Below are positions 42,072-50,258 of a stretch of 64,000 bases of DNA, piece after piece. The position numbers and the translations under genes are program-made. Every line of letters starts with the position of its first letter. Within the stretch, counting starts at the first letter, position 1. Origin of the DNA: Vicinamibacterales bacterium. Lineage in GTDB: Bacteria; Acidobacteriota; Vicinamibacteria; Vicinamibacterales; UBA2999. The stretch lies in contig JAWKHS010000015.1 in the NCBI GenBank assembly GCA_041394705.1, positions 1-64,000 on the forward strand, read 5' to 3'. A model generated the notes under the pieces. It was not told the origin of the DNA, did not search any database, and saw only the letters and a list, made by a program, of their open reading frames with translations.

Positions 42072-44470
42072 GCGCCGGGGCCCCTTCTCGCGGCGGCGCG
42101 CCGGCGCTGGTCGTCGTCGCCGCGATCCTCGCGCTCGTGGCCGCCGGGCACGTGAGCTCGCTCCCGTCCACCCTCGAAGACATCGACTCGGTGAACTTCG
42201 CGCTCGGCGTACGCGACTTCGACGTGGCCCGCCACAGGCCCCACCCGCCCGGGTACCCCGTCTACATTGCGCTCGGGAAGGCCGCGACGGCCGCGACGGG
42301 CGTCCTGTGGCCGGACGGCCGCGCGGACCGGGTCGAAGCGCGCGCGCTCGCCGCGCTGTCCTTCGCCGGCGGGCTGGTGCTGGTGTGGCTGATTGCCCGC
42401 GTGACGAGCCTCCTGTCGCCGGGCGGCGCCGAGCGCCTGGGTCGGCCTCCGCTGTCACGCCGGGCGCTCCTGGCGACGCTGCTCGCCGCGACGTGTCCGC
42501 TCACGTGGTACCTGACGGCGAGACCCATGAGCGACGTCCCCGGGCTGGCAGCGGCCCTCGGCTCGCTGGCGTGCCTCGGCCTTGCGTGGTGGCGCCAGCA
42601 TCCCACGCCGGACGGTGACGGCCGCCTCGACCCTGCCGAGATGGCCGCGTCGGGCCGCATGATCGTCCTCGGCGCGCTCCTCGCCGGCTTCGCCATCGGC
42701 TTCCGGTCCCAGACGATGTGGATCACGACGCCGCTGCTCGTCGTGGTGCTGGCCGATCGCATCGGGCGGGGCGTGGCGGGCGCGCTGCTCGGGGCCGCCG
42801 TGGCCTTCACGGTGGGAGCGCTGGCCTGGGGCATCCCGCTGCTCGTGGCGAGCGGGGGACTCCAGGCGTACCTGGCCGCGCTCGGTACCCAGGCGGGGGA
42901 GGACTTCGCGGGCGTCGAGATGCTCTACCTCACCCCGACGCCCCGGCTCGCGGCGGCCGCGCTCATGCGCACCTTCGTGTGGCCGTGGGATCACGTCGGA
43001 CTCGCGAGCGTGGTCCTTGCGCTGGCGGCCGCCGGCGTCCTGGTGCTGCTCGCGTCGGAGCGCAGGACGGCCACGGCCGTCGCCGCCATCAGCCTCCCGT
43101 ACCTGGCCTTCCACCTCGCGTTCCACGACACGGTGTTCTCGCGCTACGCGCTGCCGCTCATCGTGCCGGTGACGTTCCTGGCGGCCACGGCCCTGAGCGC
43201 GCTCGGCCGGGCCGGCATCGTCGCGGCGCTGGGGATCGCCGCGTGGAGTCTCTCGATCGCGGTGCCCCAGCAGCGCGCGTACGCCGAGCGGGGTAGCCCG
43301 ACCGCTCGGCTGTTCGATCAGGTGGCGGCCGAGGCGTCGGCGGCGGATCGGCCGACCCTCGGGATGCACCAGGCGCTCGAGCGGCCGCTCGAAGCGGAGC
43401 CCCGGGATCTCGGCCCGCGCCTGCCGGCGCCCCCGCGCCGCGAGTGGCTCGAACTGGCCCGCTACTGGCGCAACGGTGGCGGCCCGCTCTCGTTCCTCGC
43501 CGACCCGCGCCGCACCGACCTGGCACTCGTGGATCCGGAAGCGCGGAAGGGCGCCACCCTCTTCCGGTGGGACATCCCGAGTCTGTCGATGTTCGGCGGG
43601 ATGCGGCCGGCTGACGTGGCGCTCATCCACATGACCACGCCCGGCTGGTTCGCGACCGAGGGCTGGAGCCTCACGCCCGAGACCGCCGGCATGGCCCGGC
43701 TCATGGACCGAGGACCGCACCTGGGGCCCATCAGCGCGTTCGTCCGGCGCCGGCCGGAGGCCGCCCTCATCGTGATCGGCGGCCGCAATCTCGGCGCTGC
43801 CGGCGATCCGGCTGTGCAGTTCACGGTGGCGGTGGACGACCGGGAGGCCGACACGTGGGAGGTTGCTCCCGCCCCTGGGTTCTACCTGCGCACGATCCCT
43901 CTGCCTGCCGGAGCACTCGACGGCGACGGCGCGTGGGCGGACGTGACGGTCCGCTCGACGCCGACGGCGGGGAGCGTGCCGGTCGCCACGTCGGTCGAGC
44001 AGTTCGACGTGCAGTCGCCGGGCGTCCTCATGTGGGCGTGGGGAGAGGGCTTCCACGAGCCCGAGCTCGACAGTACCAGGGCGCTCTCGTGGCGCTGGAT
44101 GAGCGAGCGGGCGGTCATCGAGGTCCCGCAGGCGGCGGGCGACGCGACCCTGACCATTCGAGGCGAGTCTCCCTTGAGCTACTTCGACCGGGCGTCGACC
44201 TTCGAGGTTCGCGCCGGCGACGCGTCGCTCGCGCGCGTCGATCTGAGCGGCGATTTCACCCTCCGAGTCGGCGTGCTCGCGTCCCGCCTCCAGGCGAGCG
44301 GCGGACGAATCGTGCTCACCACGTCGCAGACGTTCTCGCCGGCCGAGCGCGGCGGCCCCGACGATCGCAGGCGGCTCGGGCTCCGCCTGTTCGAGGTTCG
44401 TCTGACCCCCGGGCTGCCGTCGCGTGAATCTTCAGTGAAATCCGGCCAAAACTCGTCCGATCTTCATTGA
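42068..44470 (+). CDS. GT-C type membrane glycosyltransferase-like protein
   Basis: An 800-residue membrane protein. The N-terminal part has about ten hydrophobic helices; the first periplasmic loop LEDIDSVNFALGVRDFD plus HRPHPPGYPVY is the acidic/PHPPGYP signature of ArnT/PMT-related GT-C enzymes that use lipid-linked sugars. The C-terminal 350 residues are soluble and beta-rich (LIVIGGRNLGAAGDPAVQF, SYFDRASTFEVRAGDASLA), perhaps binding the acceptor. GTG at 42068 overlaps the larE stop by 4 bp. Substrates unknown. Confidence 0.8.
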   Translation: MSAGAPSRGGAPALVVVAAILALVAAGHVSSLPSTLEDIDSVNFALGVRDFDVARHRPHPPGYPVYIALGKAATAATGVLWPDGRADRVEARALAALSFAGGLVLVWLIARVTSLLSPGGAERLGRPPLSRRALLATLLAATCPLTWYLTARPMSDVPGLAAALGSLACLGLAWWRQHPTPDGDGRLDPAEMAASGRMIVLGALLAGFAIGFRSQTMWITTPLLVVVLADRIGRGVAGALLGAAVAFTVGALAWGIPLLVASGGLQAYLAALGTQAGEDFAGVEMLYLTPTPRLAAAALMRTFVWPWDHVGLASVVLALAAAGVLVLLASERRTATAVAAISLPYLAFHLAFHDTVFSRYALPLIVPVTFLAATALSALGRAGIVAALGIAAWSLSIAVPQQRAYAERGSPTARLFDQVAAEASAADRPTLGMHQALERPLEAEPRDLGPRLPAPPRREWLELARYWRNGGGPLSFLADPRRTDLALVDPEARKGATLFRWDIPSLSMFGGMRPADVALIHMTTPGWFATEGWSLTPETAGMARLMDRGPHLGPISAFVRRRPEAALIVIGGRNLGAAGDPAVQFTVAVDDREADTWEVAPAPGFYLRTIPLPAGALDGDGAWADVTVRSTPTAGSVPVATSVEQFDVQSPGVLMWAWGEGFHEPELDSTRALSWRWMSERAVIEVPQAAGDATLTIRGESPLSYFDRASTFEVRAGDASLARVDLSGDFTLRVGVLASRLQASGGRIVLTTSQTFSPAERGGPDDRRRLGLRLFEVRLTPGLPSRESSVKSGQNSSDLH

Positions 44471-44495
44471 CAGCCGACGGGCGTGCGGCTACTCT
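44467..44495 (+). promoter_or_regulatory. Sigma-70-type promoter for pal
   Basis: A perfect -35 TTGACA (44467-44472), 17 bp, then TACTCT (44490-44495). It overlaps the stop codon of the preceding gene and lies 60 bp upstream of the pal start. Confidence 0.65.
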
Positions 44496-44553
44496 CCGAA
44501 TCGTCGATCCTCCCAGGCGACGCCAACGAGCTTTAGCAGCCCGCAGGAGACAC

Positions 44554-45135
44554 ATGATGCGTTTGCTACGACGACACGCGAGGACGATTCTGGTCCTCTG
44601 CGGCCTGGTCGTTCTCACGGCCGCGTGCGCCAAGCAGCCCCCGCCTGCTCCGCCTCCGCCTCCGCCGCCCGTGGTGCAGCCGCCGCCCCCGCCGCCCCCA
44701 CCGCCTCCGCCACCGCCACCTCCGCCGCCGCCGCCGCCCGCGCCGCCGACCGAGGACGAGCTGTGGGCGCGTGAGACCGTCGAGAGCCTGAACGCCAAGG
44801 GCGTGCTGGCCGACGTGTACTTCGACCTCGACATGTACGGCATCCGCGAGGACGGCCGGGCGCCGCTACAGCGCAACGCCGACTACATGAAGCGGTGGCC
44901 GTCGCTGCGTATCACGGTCGAGGGCCACTGCGACGAGCGTGGCACGTCCGAGTACAACATCGCGCTCGGCGAACGCCGGTCGAATGCGGTGAAGGGCTAC
45001 CTGGTCAGCCTCGGCATCGCGGCCGATCGCATCGATGTCGTCAGCAAGGGCAAGGAAGCGCCGTTCTGCCGGGAGAGCAACGAGACCTGCTGGCAGCAGA
45101 ACCGCCGCGGGCACTTCGTCATCACCGGGAAGTAG
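44554..45135 (+). CDS. pal: Peptidoglycan-associated lipoprotein (OmpA/Pal domain) with poly-proline linker
   Basis: A 193-residue outer-membrane lipoprotein tethering the outer membrane to peptidoglycan. Lipobox LTAAC (Cys near residue 25), then a striking run of over 30 prolines (about residues 28-66), then the OmpA/Pal domain: VYFDLDMYGIR, LRITVEGHCDERGTSEYNIALG, the family's peptidoglycan-binding signature, and RRSNAVKGYLVSLGI. AGGAG at 44545-44549 fits the second ATG (44557) better than the first. The Tol genes are not adjacent. The linker would let the domain span a wide periplasm. Confidence 0.93.
   Translation: MMRLLRRHARTILVLCGLVVLTAACAKQPPPAPPPPPPPVVQPPPPPPPPPPPPPPPPPPPPAPPTEDELWARETVESLNAKGVLADVYFDLDMYGIREDGRAPLQRNADYMKRWPSLRITVEGHCDERGTSEYNIALGERRSNAVKGYLVSLGIAADRIDVVSKGKEAPFCRESNETCWQQNRRGHFVITGK
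44637..44752 (+). repeat. CCN triplet tract encoding the Pal poly-proline linker
   Basis: Simple-sequence CCG/CCC/CCA/CCT run. Encodes an almost uninterrupted proline helix; likely length-variable between strains. Confidence 0.85.
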
Positions 45136-45163
45136 CGCGCTCCCGCCCCATCGACGCAAGACG

Positions 45164-45189
45164 CCGGGTCGGCCTTCGGGCCGGCCCGG
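45164..45189. terminator. Terminator with UUCG tetraloop between pal and pyrF
   Basis: An 11-bp stem (one G-T pair) with TTCG loop, CCGGGTCGGCC and GGCCGGCCCGG, followed by TGCCGTTTTC. It lies between converging genes and should stop pal transcription. Confidence 0.8.
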
Positions 45190-45204
45190 TGCCGTTTTCG
45201 GGCC

Positions 45205-45909
45205 TCAGGCGATCTGCGACGCGAGGTCGTCCGCGGCAGCCCGTGGGTCGGCCGCGCCCGTGATCGGGCGGCCCACCACCAGGTAGGTGGCGCCCGCCGC
45301 CATCGCGTCACGCGCGCTCAGTGTCCGCGCCTGATCGTCCTTGCCGGCATCGGCGGCGGCGCGGATGCCGGGTGTGACGATGGCGAAGTCCGGCCCGCAG
45401 GCCGCCCTGATCGCGGCGGTCTCGCGCGGCGATGCCACGACGCCGTCGAGCCCCGACGCCTTGGCCAGCGCCGCCAGGCGCAGCACCTGGTCCATCACGG
45501 GCCGCGACGTCCCGACCTCCGCCAGCGCGGCGTCGTCCATGCTGGTCAGCACGGTGACGCCGATCACGAGCGGCCTGGGCCGGTTCAGCTTCGCGGCCGC
45601 GCTCGCCGCCGCGTCCGCCGCGGCCCGCATCATCGCGCTGCCTCCCGAGCAATGCACGTTGACCATCCACGCCCCGGTCGCCGCCGCGGCCGCGACCGCG
45701 CCGGCCACGGTGTTCGGGATGTCGTGGAACTTGAGGTCGAGGAACACCCGGTCGCCCCGCTCCGCCAGCGTGCGGACGATCGACGGCCCCTCCGCCGTGA
45801 AGAGCTGCTTGCCGACCTTGACGCCGCCCACCGCGCCCCGCAGGGCGTCGGCGAGCGCCAGCGCGCGGCCGGCGTGGTCCACGTCGAGGGCGACCAGAAT
45901 CGGGTTCAC
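45205..45909 (-). CDS. pyrF: Orotidine 5'-phosphate decarboxylase
   Basis: PyrF decarboxylates OMP to UMP, the last step of UMP synthesis. The 234-residue barrel has ILVALDVDHAGRAL, catalytic DLKFHDIPNTV (DxKxxD), MVNVHCSGG, GVTVLTSM, VVASPRE, TPGIR and YLVVGRPIT. GTG at 45909 overlaps the pyrD stop (GTGA), making it the last gene of pyrK-pyrD-pyrF. Confidence 0.96.
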   Translation of the reverse strand: MNPILVALDVDHAGRALALADALRGAVGGVKVGKQLFTAEGPSIVRTLAERGDRVFLDLKFHDIPNTVAGAVAAAAATGAWMVNVHCSGGSAMMRAAADAAASAAAKLNRPRPLVIGVTVLTSMDDAALAEVGTSRPVMDQVLRLAALAKASGLDGVVASPRETAAIRAACGPDFAIVTPGIRAAADAGKDDQARTLSARDAMAAGATYLVVGRPITGAADPRAAADDLASQIA

Positions 45910-46844
45910 GCGTGCGCCTTGGCGGGGCTGCTGGTGTCGACGGCGCCCACGAGGTCGGCCACGCGGGAGTAGCCGTGCCGCCGCATGTAGTCCACGAGGC
46001 CGTCGTGCAGCTTGCCCCAGATGAAGGGGTCCACGAAGTTCGCCGTGCCGACCTGGACGGCGGCGGCGCCGGCCAGCAGGAACTCGACGACGTCCTTCCA
46101 GTCCATGATGCCGCCCATGCCGATGATGGGCAGCTTCACGGCCTGCCGGCATTCCCACACCATGCGGACCGCGATGGGCTTGATGGCCGGCCCGCTCAGT
46201 CCGCCCACCACGTTCGAGAGCCGCGGCTTGCGCTGCTCCACGTCGATGGCCATGGCGAGGAACGTGTTGACGAGCGAGATGGCGTCGGCGCCCGCGTCCT
46301 CGGCGGCCCGCGCGAAGGACGACGGCGTGGTGACGTTCGGCGTCAGCTTCGGGATGATGGGCAGGGTGGTCACCTTCCGCACGGCGCTCACGACGCCGTA
46401 GGTGCCATCGAGGCTGCAGCCGAACTGGATGCCGCCTTCCTTGATGTTCGGGCAGGAGATGTTGAGCTCGAGCGCGTGCACGCCCTCGGTGTCCGAGAGG
46501 ATCCGCGCCAGCTCGACGTACTCGTCGAGGGTCGAGCCGCAGATGTTGACGACGTTGACCGCGCCCCGGGCGCGCAGTTCCGGCAGCTTCTCCGCGATGA
46601 AGCGGTGCACACCGATGCCCTGGAGGCCGATGGCGTTGAGCATGCCCGAGGGCGTCTCGACGATTCGCTCGGGAGGGTGGCCCTGCCGCTCGGCCAGGAA
46701 CAGGCCCTTGCTGACGACGCCGCCGAGGGTCGACAGGTCGACGACGTCGGCGTACTCGAGTCCGTATCCGAAGCAGCCGCTCGCCGACATGATCGGCGAG
46801 GGCAGGCGCAGCGAGCCGATGGCGACGGACAGGTCGGGCGTCAT
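45906..46844 (-). CDS. pyrD: Dihydroorotate dehydrogenase B, catalytic subunit
   Basis: PyrD (class 1B) oxidises dihydroorotate to orotate using FMN, passing electrons to PyrK. The 312-residue barrel shows MSASGCFGYG, VVSKGLFL, NAIGLQG, LELNISCPN with the class-1 catalytic Cys, PIIPKLTPN, GLSGPAIKP, IIGMGGIMDW and AVQVGTANFVDP. The ATG at 46844 overlaps the pyrK stop by 4 bp, as expected for the two-subunit enzyme. Confidence 0.97.
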   Translation of the reverse strand: MTPDLSVAIGSLRLPSPIMSASGCFGYGLEYADVVDLSTLGGVVSKGLFLAERQGHPPERIVETPSGMLNAIGLQGIGVHRFIAEKLPELRARGAVNVVNICGSTLDEYVELARILSDTEGVHALELNISCPNIKEGGIQFGCSLDGTYGVVSAVRKVTTLPIIPKLTPNVTTPSSFARAAEDAGADAISLVNTFLAMAIDVEQRKPRLSNVVGGLSGPAIKPIAVRMVWECRQAVKLPIIGMGGIMDWKDVVEFLLAGAAAVQVGTANFVDPFIWGKLHDGLVDYMRRHGYSRVADLVGAVDTSSPAKAHA

Positions 46845-47656
46845 CGGTCCCAATCCACCGCGGCGCCATCGAAGACGGGCCCGCCGATGCACGATCGCAC
46901 GTAGCGCGACTGGCCGTCGGCGTGCCGCACCGGCACGACGCAGCTGTAACAGCCGCCCAGGCCGCAGCCCATCGTCCGCTCCATCGAGACCTCGCTCGGC
47001 TGCTGGTATTGCGCCGCCAGCCGGGCCACGGCCGCCAGCATCGGTTCGGGGCCGCAGGCATAGACGGTCACCAGGTTCGGGCCGTCGAGGAGTCCCAGCG
47101 ACGCTTCCAGCGGGCCCGTCACGCGTCCGGCAACGCCGACGCTGCCGTCCTCGGTCGTGAGCACGAGCGTGACGCCCAGGCGGTCGAAGAACTCCAGGTA
47201 GTACAGCTCGTCGCCGGTCCTGGCGCCGTAGAAGAGCGTCGTCGGCACCTCGGCCGCCACCAGGGCCTCGGCCAAGGTGGCGAAGGGCGCCAGGCCGACG
47301 CCTCCCGCGACCATCCACGCCTCGCCGCTCGCCGGCGGGTTGAACGGGAGGCCGAGCGGTCCGAGGCACGAGATCTCGTCGCCGGCGTCCAGGTCGTAGA
47401 TCAGGCCGGTGGTCCGGCCGGCTTTCTTGTTGAGGATGCTGATGGCGCGCACGGTGCCGAGGTCGTCCCGCAGCACTTCGAACACCGAGAACGGGCGTCT
47501 CAGGAGCGGGTCGGTCCCGCCGGTCGTCTTCACCATGACGAACTGGCCCGGCTCGGTGAGCGCGCCGACCTCCGGCGCGGAGAACGTCAGCACGTTGTAG
47601 TCGCGCGACAGGCGGACATTCGAGAGCACGGTCGCGCGCACGTCGACGGGAGGCAC
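46841..47656 (-). CDS. pyrK: Dihydroorotate dehydrogenase B, electron-transfer subunit
   Basis: PyrK carries FAD and a [2Fe-2S] cluster to move electrons from PyrD to NAD. The 271-residue protein shows PGQFVMVKT, LLRRPFSVFEV, LGPLGLPF, MVAGGVGLAPFATLAEAL, YACGPEPML and the cluster ligands in CGLGGCYSC plus a later RSCIGGPVF. GTG at 47656 is preferred; a -10-like TAAGAT (47669-47664) lies 7 nt upstream, so the message may be leaderless. It diverges from an alkaline-phosphatase-superfamily gene. Confidence 0.95.
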   Translation of the reverse strand: MPPVDVRATVLSNVRLSRDYNVLTFSAPEVGALTEPGQFVMVKTTGGTDPLLRRPFSVFEVLRDDLGTVRAISILNKKAGRTTGLIYDLDAGDEISCLGPLGLPFNPPASGEAWMVAGGVGLAPFATLAEALVAAEVPTTLFYGARTGDELYYLEFFDRLGVTLVLTTEDGSVGVAGRVTGPLEASLGLLDGPNLVTVYACGPEPMLAAVARLAAQYQQPSEVSMERTMGCGLGGCYSCVVPVRHADGQSRYVRSCIGGPVFDGAAVDWDR

Positions 47657-47712
47657 CGGAGGGATCTTACTCGGCCGGCCGGCGGCAGGCCAGCGCCGGC
47701 GAGTCGGGGCCG

Positions 47713-47718
47713 TAGAAT
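47713..47718 (+). promoter_or_regulatory. -10 element for the alkaline-phosphatase-superfamily gene
   Basis: TAGAAT, 5 of 6 to consensus, 19 nt before the GTG at 47738. The divergent pyrK -10 lies 45 bp away in the same 81-bp gap. Confidence 0.45.
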
Positions 47719-47737
47719 CGAGACTCGAGCCGGTCCC

Positions 47738-49498
47738 GTGCGACACCTGCGCGTCTTCACCAACTCGGCCCTGGCGGCGACGCTGCTGGCGGCGTACCTG
47801 ACGATTGCGGCGCTCCATCTCAACCCCGCGTTCCGGCTGATCGACGCGGGGCCCCTGGCCGCCGCGTTCTGGGTCGGCTACGGCGCCGCGTCCATCGTCG
47901 TCTTCTATGCGCTCGTCGTCCTGCGGCAGGTCGCGGCCGTCGAACTCCTGTCGCCGGGCTGGCTGAGCGTCCGCGTGCTGGCCTGGATGTCCGCGATCGC
48001 CTCGGTCGCGGGCGCGGCCGTGTTGTGGCTCAACGCCACGGACTTCTCGCCGTTCCTCGATGCCGACACGGCACGACGGATGACCCTGGCGGCCGTCGCC
48101 GTGGCCATCTGCGGCGCCGTGGCGCTGGCCGTCGCGCTCGCCCACATCGGCCGGCGGGGCACGTGGCCGAGCGGCGTGCTGCTGGTCACGACGATGGGCC
48201 TGTCGATGCTCGTGCCGCTGCTCCTGCGCGGCAGCGCCAGTGGCGGGCCGTCGCCGGCCGTCCGCGCCGCCGCGCCCGCGCCCGTCTCCGGCGCCGACGT
48301 CCCGGGCCCCCGCGTCGTGCTCCTCGCCATCGACGGAGCGTCGCTCGACTACATCTCGGTCGCCGTGGCCGAGGGCCGCCTGCCCAACTTCGCCCGCGTG
48401 CTCGACGAAGGAGCGGTCACGCACCTGGCCACGCTCAAGCCCACGCAGGCGGAACCCATCTGGACGACGGTGGCGACCGGTCGCCTCCCCTACACGAGTG
48501 GCGTGCGTTCGGCGGCGCGATACCGATCGTTCGCCGGCGGGGCGGCCATCGACGTCCTGCCGGACTACGTCTTCGCACAGGCGCTGGTCCGCTACGGGCT
48601 GCTGCGCGCCGAGCCCCACACGGCCGGCTCCATGCTGGCGCCGCCGTTGTGGCAGATCCTCAGCGACCAGGGACTGCGCGTCGGCGTGGTGGGCTGGCCG
48701 CTCACGCAGCCGCCGCCCGTGCTGCGCGGCTACGTCGTGAGCGACGCCCTCCATCGACTCGACGGGGCGCGGTTCGCCGCGGAGGGCGCGGGCGCGGTCT
48801 CGCCGCCCGCCATCTGGCCGAAGGTGAGGGCGGCCAGGCGCGTGTCGCCGGGCCTCGACCCCCACGAGGCCCTCGAGGCGGCCGGCCCGCTGCCGCGCGG
48901 CCCCGACGCCGACGGCCGGGGCGACCCCGCTCCCGTGCAGGCCGACAGCCTGCACCTGCGGCTGCTCGACTTCCTGGAACCGGCCGAGGGCTCGCGACTC
49001 GTCGCCGTGCGCCTGCCAGGGCTCGATGCGGTCGCGCACTACTTCCTGCGCTACGCGCTGCCAGAGGACTTCGGCGACGTCTCCGACGACGAGCGCGCGA
49101 CCTTCGGCCGGGTGCTGGACGAGTACTACCGCGTGCTCGACGCCGCGATCGCGCGCCTCCACGACTCGCTCGGGCCCGACGACCTGGCGCTCGTCGTCTC
49201 CAGCCACGGCATCGAGCCCCTGACGCCGCCCAAGCGGCTGCTCGAGCGCCTGGTGGGCGACCCGAACCTCAGCGGCACCCACGAACGCGCCCCGGACGGG
49301 TTCGTGATGGCCTTCGGCGCGCACGTGCAGGCCGGCGAGCCGGAACGCGGTTCGGTCGCCGACATTGCGCCGACGGTGCTCTACTACCTCGGCCTTCCGA
49401 TCGGCCGCGACATGGACGGCCGTGCCCGCACCGACGTCTTCACCGCCGACTTCACGAGCGCCCGGCCGGTCACGTTCATTCCGAGCTACGGACGGTAG
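47738..49498 (+). CDS. Membrane-anchored alkaline-phosphatase-superfamily hydrolase
   Basis: A 586-residue protein with about five N-terminal helices (residues 8-170) and a C-terminal type I phosphodiesterase/nucleotide-pyrophosphatase-like domain. Metal/catalytic landmarks are VLLAIDGASLDY, nucleophile region AEPIWTTVATG, LPGLDAVAHYF, VSSHGIEP and SGTHERAPDG, ending with PTVLYYLGLPIGRDMDG. Possible roles are phosphate-ester hydrolysis or phosphoglycol transfer to envelope glycans. It sits between the two divergent pyr gene groups without obvious functional link. Confidence 0.85.
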   Translation: MRHLRVFTNSALAATLLAAYLTIAALHLNPAFRLIDAGPLAAAFWVGYGAASIVVFYALVVLRQVAAVELLSPGWLSVRVLAWMSAIASVAGAAVLWLNATDFSPFLDADTARRMTLAAVAVAICGAVALAVALAHIGRRGTWPSGVLLVTTMGLSMLVPLLLRGSASGGPSPAVRAAAPAPVSGADVPGPRVVLLAIDGASLDYISVAVAEGRLPNFARVLDEGAVTHLATLKPTQAEPIWTTVATGRLPYTSGVRSAARYRSFAGGAAIDVLPDYVFAQALVRYGLLRAEPHTAGSMLAPPLWQILSDQGLRVGVVGWPLTQPPPVLRGYVVSDALHRLDGARFAAEGAGAVSPPAIWPKVRAARRVSPGLDPHEALEAAGPLPRGPDADGRGDPAPVQADSLHLRLLDFLEPAEGSRLVAVRLPGLDAVAHYFLRYALPEDFGDVSDDERATFGRVLDEYYRVLDAAIARLHDSLGPDDLALVVSSHGIEPLTPPKRLLERLVGDPNLSGTHERAPDGFVMAFGAHVQAGEPERGSVADIAPTVLYYLGLPIGRDMDGRARTDVFTADFTSARPVTFIPSYGR

Positions 49499-49550
49499 GA
49501 AAGGACGAGCGGCCAGCCGCGAGTCCCTAGCCGCTGTGCACGGCGCGGAG

Positions 49551-49719
49551 TATACTGAGCGCCGCTCTTTAACGCGGACCCGCGAGTTCGCAAAGAGGTG
49601 ACCATGCCGCACGTACGTTCCGTTCCTGGCGCTTCCTGCGCCGCTTCGAAATCCCTGAGTCCCTGTTCCCGCGTCCCCGGTGCCTGCGCCGGCGGTGCCG
49701 AGCGCAGCGAGGCGCCGCC
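49551..49719 (+). promoter_or_regulatory. pyr operon promoter and structured leader with a 42-codon leader ORF
   Basis: Within the 221-bp gap upstream of pyrR. -10 TATACT is at 49551-49556. CTCTTT (49565-49570) can pair with AAAGAG (49592-49597), with an inner CGCG-GACC-CGCG hairpin; the 3' arm contains the GAGGTGA ribosome site (49595-49601) of an ATG at 49604. That ORF encodes 42 residues and ends at 49732 in TGATGG, overlapping the pyrR start. Leader-based pyrimidine control by PyrR is the likely function. Confidence 0.55.
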
Positions 49720-49732
49720 ATGCCAGTCGTGA
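49604..49732 (+). CDS. Candidate pyr leader peptide ORF
   Basis: A 42-residue ORF preceded by a strong GAGGTGA Shine-Dalgarno site; its stop TGA shares one base with the ATG at 49732, which is an alternative start for pyrR. The peptide is Cys/Ser/Pro/Ala-rich with no recognisable domain, so translation rather than the product probably matters. PyrR's own ATG (49720) lacks a ribosome site of its own, supporting translational coupling through this ORF. Confidence 0.45.
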   Translation: MPHVRSVPGASCAASKSLSPCSRVPGACAGGAERSEAPPCQS

Positions 49733-50256
49733 TGGACGGCGATCGCATCAACCGCGCGCTGGTGCGCATCGCCCACGAGATCGTCGAGCGCAACCGCGGC
49801 GTGGGCGATCTCGCCATCATCGGCGTGCGCTCCCGCGGCGTGCCGCTCGCGCGTCGCATCGCCGCCGCCCTCAAGCAGATCTCGGGGGATGACGTGCCGG
49901 TGGGCGCGCTCGACATCACGCTGTACCGTGACGATCTGATGCGCCAGACGGTCGGGCCGCAGCCGCTCGTCCGGCGCACCGAGATCCCGTTCTCCATCGA
50001 CGACCGCGTGATCGTGCTCGTGGACGACGTGCTCTTCACCGGGCGTACGACGCGGGCCGCGCTCGACGCCCTCATCGACTTCGGCCGGCCTCGCGCCATC
50101 CAGCTCGTCGCGCTCGTGGACCGCGGACACCGGGAGTTGCCGATCAAGGCCGACTACGTCGGCAAGAACCTCCCGACGTCGCGCCGGGAGAACGTGCACG
50201 TCCGCCTGACCGACACCGACGGCACCGACGAAGTGTCGGTGGACAGCGAGGCCTGA
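49720..50256 (+). CDS. pyrR: PyrR bifunctional pyr operon regulator / uracil phosphoribosyltransferase
   Basis: PyrR binds pyr mRNA in a UMP-dependent way and usually also has uracil phosphoribosyltransferase activity. The 178-residue protein shows RALVRIAHEIVERN, LAIIGVRSRGVPLARRI, LDITLYRDDL, the PRPP loop VIVLVDDVLFTGRTTRAA, ALVDRGHRELPI and the basic YVGKNLPTSRRENVHVRL segment used in RNA binding. ATG at 49720 gives MPVVMDGDRI; the ATG at 49732 is an alternative. First enzyme gene of the pyrR-B-C-E operon; pyrB starts 3 bp after it. Confidence 0.96.
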   Translation: MPVVMDGDRINRALVRIAHEIVERNRGVGDLAIIGVRSRGVPLARRIAAALKQISGDDVPVGALDITLYRDDLMRQTVGPQPLVRRTEIPFSIDDRVIVLVDDVLFTGRTTRAALDALIDFGRPRAIQLVALVDRGHRELPIKADYVGKNLPTSRRENVHVRLTDTDGTDEVSVDSEA

Positions 50257-50258
50257 CG

